A DNA stretch of 35,303 bases, taken from positions 1 through 35,303 of the forward strand of contig JAFWXY010000158.1 of assembly GCA_017522905.1 (NCBI GenBank), in the 5' to 3' direction. This document shows, piece after piece, positions 33,044 through 35,303 of the stretch (position 1 is its first letter; every line of letters starts with the position of its first letter). Source of the DNA: Clostridia bacterium. Lineage in GTDB: Bacteria > Bacillota > Clostridia > Oscillospirales > CAG-272. The notes below the pieces were generated by a model. The model saw nothing but the letters and a program-made list of their open reading frames with translations. It did not search any database and was not told the origin of the DNA. The position numbers and the translations under genes were made by a program.

Positions 33044-34228
33044 ATGACAGAGTTTGAGTTGAAATATGGCTGTAACCCCAACCAGAAGCCCGCAAGAATT
33101 TTCATGAAGGATGATAGCGAGCTTCCGATCAAGGTACTTAACGGCAGACCCGGATACATAAACTTTCTTGATGCGTTCAACGCATGGCAGCTCGTAAAGG
33201 AGCTTCGCGAGGTATTTGGAATCCCTGCGGCAACATCCTTCAAGCACGTTTCCCCCACAAGCGCGGCTATCGGGCTTCCGCTCGACAGGGGACTCAAAAA
33301 GGCATGCTTTGTTGAGGAGTTTGAGGAACTGGATAACTCTCCCTTGGCTTGCGCATACGTTCGCGCAAGAGGAACAGACCGCCTTTGCTCCTTTGGCGAC
33401 TGGGTGGCACTTTCCGACCCCTGCGACGTTATGACCGCGAAGCTCCTCGCACGCGAGGTCTCCGACGGAATCATCGCCCCCGGCTACGAGCCCGAGGCGC
33501 TTGAGATACTCAAGGGCAAGAGAAAGGGGAATTACAATATCGTGGAGATCGATCCCGAGTATAAGCCTGCGCCCGTTGAGACAAAGGACGTTTTCGGGAT
33601 TACATTTGAGCAGGGAAGAAACGAATTTAAGATCGGTTATCACCTTCTTGAAAACGTGGTAACAGAGAACAAGGAGCTTCCCGAGAGCGCAAAGAGAGAC
33701 TTGATAGTTGCGCTCATCACACTTAAATATACACAGTCCAACTCGGTGTGCTACGCGGTTAACGGTCAGGCTATCGGTGTAGGAGCGGGTCAGCAGAGCC
33801 GTGTTCACTGTACAAGACTTGCAGGCGGCAAGGCGGATACTTGGCTTCTCCGTCAGCATCCCAAGACGTTGGCGCTCCCCTTTATCCCCACAATGGGTAG
33901 ACCCGAGAGAGATAACGTTATAGACGGTTATATCAACGGCAACGAGGAGGACGTTTGCAGAGACGGAATCTGGCAGAATTACTTTACAGTAAAGCCCGAG
34001 AAGCTGAGCGCAGAAGAGAAAGCAGAGTGGCTTGCAGGATTTAATGAGATCGCGCTTGCATCCGATGCCTTCTTCCCCTTTGCAGATAACGTAAAGCGCG
34101 CGTACGCTTCGGGTGTTAAGTACATCGCACAGCCCGGCGGATCTATCCGTGACGACCTCGTAATCGAGGAGTGCAATAAAAATAATATGGTAATGGCGTT
34201 CACGGGAATGAGATTGTTCCACCATTAA
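33044..34228 (+). CDS. purH: Stand-alone AICAR formyltransferase (PurH C-terminal domain only)
   Basis: This 394-residue protein corresponds to the transformylase part of PurH, which formylates AICAR to FAICAR. It starts with LKYGCNPNQKPARIF and has SFKHVSPTSAAIG, whose Lys-His pair matches the catalytic residues of ATIC-type enzymes. It also has YTQSNSVCYAVNGQAIGVGAGQQSRVHC and the C-terminal AQPGGSIRDDLVIEECN...MAFTGMRLFHH. The N-terminal IMP cyclohydrolase domain of bifunctional PurH is absent; the preceding gene supplies that step. I use ATG 33044 with GAGGTG about 6 bases upstream. An in-frame ATG at 33026 overlaps the previous gene and has no clear site. Confidence 0.93.
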   Translation: MTEFELKYGCNPNQKPARIFMKDDSELPIKVLNGRPGYINFLDAFNAWQLVKELREVFGIPAATSFKHVSPTSAAIGLPLDRGLKKACFVEEFEELDNSPLACAYVRARGTDRLCSFGDWVALSDPCDVMTAKLLAREVSDGIIAPGYEPEALEILKGKRKGNYNIVEIDPEYKPAPVETKDVFGITFEQGRNEFKIGYHLLENVVTENKELPESAKRDLIVALITLKYTQSNSVCYAVNGQAIGVGAGQQSRVHCTRLAGGKADTWLLRQHPKTLALPFIPTMGRPERDNVIDGYINGNEEDVCRDGIWQNYFTVKPEKLSAEEKAEWLAGFNEIALASDAFFPFADNVKRAYASGVKYIAQPGGSIRDDLVIEECNKNNMVMAFTGMRLFHH

Positions 34229-34284
34229 TATTCGACATAAAGCTTTTATTAACATAATCTAACTTCTAACCATTGGAGAAATCA

Positions 34285-35303
34285 ATGAAAATAATCGTAG
34301 TAGGCGGAGGCGGCAGAGAGCACGCCATTATAAAGAAGCTCAAGGAAAATAAAACGATAGAGAAGATATACGCGCTCCCCGGAAACGGCGGAATGGACAA
34401 GGACGCCGAGTGTGTAAATATCGGAGCTAAGGATATCCCCGCGATAGTCGCGTTTGCACGTGCAAACAAGATAGATTACGCGGTGGTAGCTCCCGACGAT
34501 CCGCTGGTGCTTGGTTGTGTTGATGCGCTTGAGGAGATAGGCGTTCCTTGCTTCGGACCTCGCGCATGCGCGGCAATAATCGAGGGAAGCAAGGTATTCT
34601 CAAAGAATTTAATGAAGAAATACGGCATTCCCACCGCGGCATACGAGGTGTTTGACGATATGGCGGCGGCTCTTGAATATATCGGGACTGCCCCTATTCC
34701 TACGGTAATAAAGGCAGACGGACTTGCGCTTGGCAAGGGTGTAATCATCGCTACTACAAGAGACGAGGCTCGCGCGGCGATAATCTCTATGATGCAGGAC
34801 AAGCAGTTCGGCTCAAGCGGAGATCACATTGTAATTGAGGAATTCTTGAGCGGCCCTGAGGTCTCGGTTCTCGCCTTTACAGATGGCAAGTGCGTAAAGC
34901 CGATGATCTCATCAATGGACCATAAGCGCGCGGGCGATAACGATACAGGCCTTAACACAGGCGGTATGGGAACCGTTGCGCCTAACCCCTACTATACAAA
35001 TGAAATTGCAGACGAGTGTATGGAAAAGATATTCCTGCCCACTATCGATGCAATGAATAAAGAGGGAAGAACCTTTAAGGGATGCCTTTATTTCGGACTG
35101 ATGCTTACAGAAAACGGCCCCAAGGTTATTGAATATAACTGCCGCTTCGGCGACCCCGAAACACAGGTAGTGCTTCCCTTGCTTGACAGTGACCTTCTCA
35201 CTGTAATGCGGGCAACCACAAACGGAACGCTTGCGGAGACCGAAGTTAACTGGAAAAACGGTCACGCTTGCTGTCTTATTATGGCATCCAAGGGTTATCC
35301 CGA
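34285..35303 (+). CDS. purD: Phosphoribosylamine-glycine ligase (3' end beyond the window)
   Basis: PurD joins phosphoribosylamine, glycine and ATP to form GAR, so it uses the product of the PurF step. The ATP-grasp protein begins MKIIVVGGGGREHAI and has ALPGNGG, KADGLALGKGVIIA, the SSMDHKRAGDNDTGLNTGGMG segment and EYNCRFGDPETQVVLP. There are 339 complete codons before the window ends, about 80% of the usual length, and no stop. The ATG has TTGGAGAA about 6 bases upstream and lies 56 bases after the transformylase gene, with no terminator between. Confidence 0.97.
   Translation, partial: MKIIVVGGGGREHAIIKKLKENKTIEKIYALPGNGGMDKDAECVNIGAKDIPAIVAFARANKIDYAVVAPDDPLVLGCVDALEEIGVPCFGPRACAAIIEGSKVFSKNLMKKYGIPTAAYEVFDDMAAALEYIGTAPIPTVIKADGLALGKGVIIATTRDEARAAIISMMQDKQFGSSGDHIVIEEFLSGPEVSVLAFTDGKCVKPMISSMDHKRAGDNDTGLNTGGMGTVAPNPYYTNEIADECMEKIFLPTIDAMNKEGRTFKGCLYFGLMLTENGPKVIEYNCRFGDPETQVVLPLLDSDLLTVMRATTNGTLAETEVNWKNGHACCLIMASKGYP

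Noticed and set aside
32506..33474. Minus-strand frame of 322 codons spanning the purO/AICAR transformylase junction
   Set aside because: It crosses two real plus-strand genes and shows no domain.
32918..34255. Minus-strand open frame of 445 codons opposite the AICAR transformylase
   Set aside because: It is longer than the real gene but has no recognisable domain, an odd Cys/Leu/Val-rich composition and no ribosome binding site. The plus-strand frame has clear family motifs.

Overview
The window looks like a chromosomal segment of a Gram-positive member of class Clostridia (Bacillota), probably an uncultured, gut-type lineage. This rests on conserved Firmicute gene orders (yybS-gdpP-rplI-dnaB, tilS-hpt-ftsH, rimP-nusA-rnpM-ylxQ-infB), strong GGAGG-type ribosome binding sites, consensus sigma-A promoters with 17-bp spacers, and two lipoproteins with long Thr/Pro/Glu or Ser/Glu tracts. 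Placement below class is not supported. No tRNA, rRNA, CRISPR array, insertion sequence or phage gene was seen.

Layout. (1) 1-2437: the tail of an unknown gene coupled to a large surface lipoprotein of the 5'-nucleotidase family, ending at a bidirectional terminator. (2) 2443-11887, minus strand: one long housekeeping run transcribed yybS-gdpP-rplI-dnaB-tilS-hpt-ftsH, covering c-di-AMP turnover, ribosomal protein L9, replicative helicase, lysidine tRNA modification, purine salvage and the membrane protease. (3) 12103-17393, plus strand: the transcription/translation operon rimP-nusA-rnpM-ylxQ-infB, which stops after infB without rbfA or truB. (4) 17426-20086: a Nudix hydrolase, then a HAD phosphatase overlapping an RsmF/RsmB-type rRNA m5C methyltransferase that is interrupted by an in-frame amber codon beside its Pro-Cys motif. 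(5) 20125-22239: a Ser/Glu-rich lipoprotein and an HprK-like kinase on the plus strand, facing an S26-type peptidase with a Ser/His pair and a PqqD-family protein on the minus strand. This is the most unusual assembly here. (6) 22311-25330: pepF and asnA, divergent. (7) 25343-28247: a polysaccharide-type phosphoregulatory set (Wzz-like adaptor, BY-kinase, PHP phosphatase) plus VanZ, with no glycosyltransferases beside it. (8) 28334-35303: a structured RNA resembling 6S RNA, then a purine operon purE, purF-like, purM, purN, purO-type IMP cyclohydrolase, stand-alone AICAR transformylase and purD, which runs off the window.

The purine operon makes IMP by a non-standard gene set. The bifunctional PurH is replaced by two separate proteins. 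The PurF homologue keeps its PRPP loop and all four expected Fe-S cysteines but has Gly where the glutaminase nucleophile Cys should be. Together with hpt in the salvage branch, the purE-proximal RNA and the recoded or broken methyltransferase, these are the points most worth checking.
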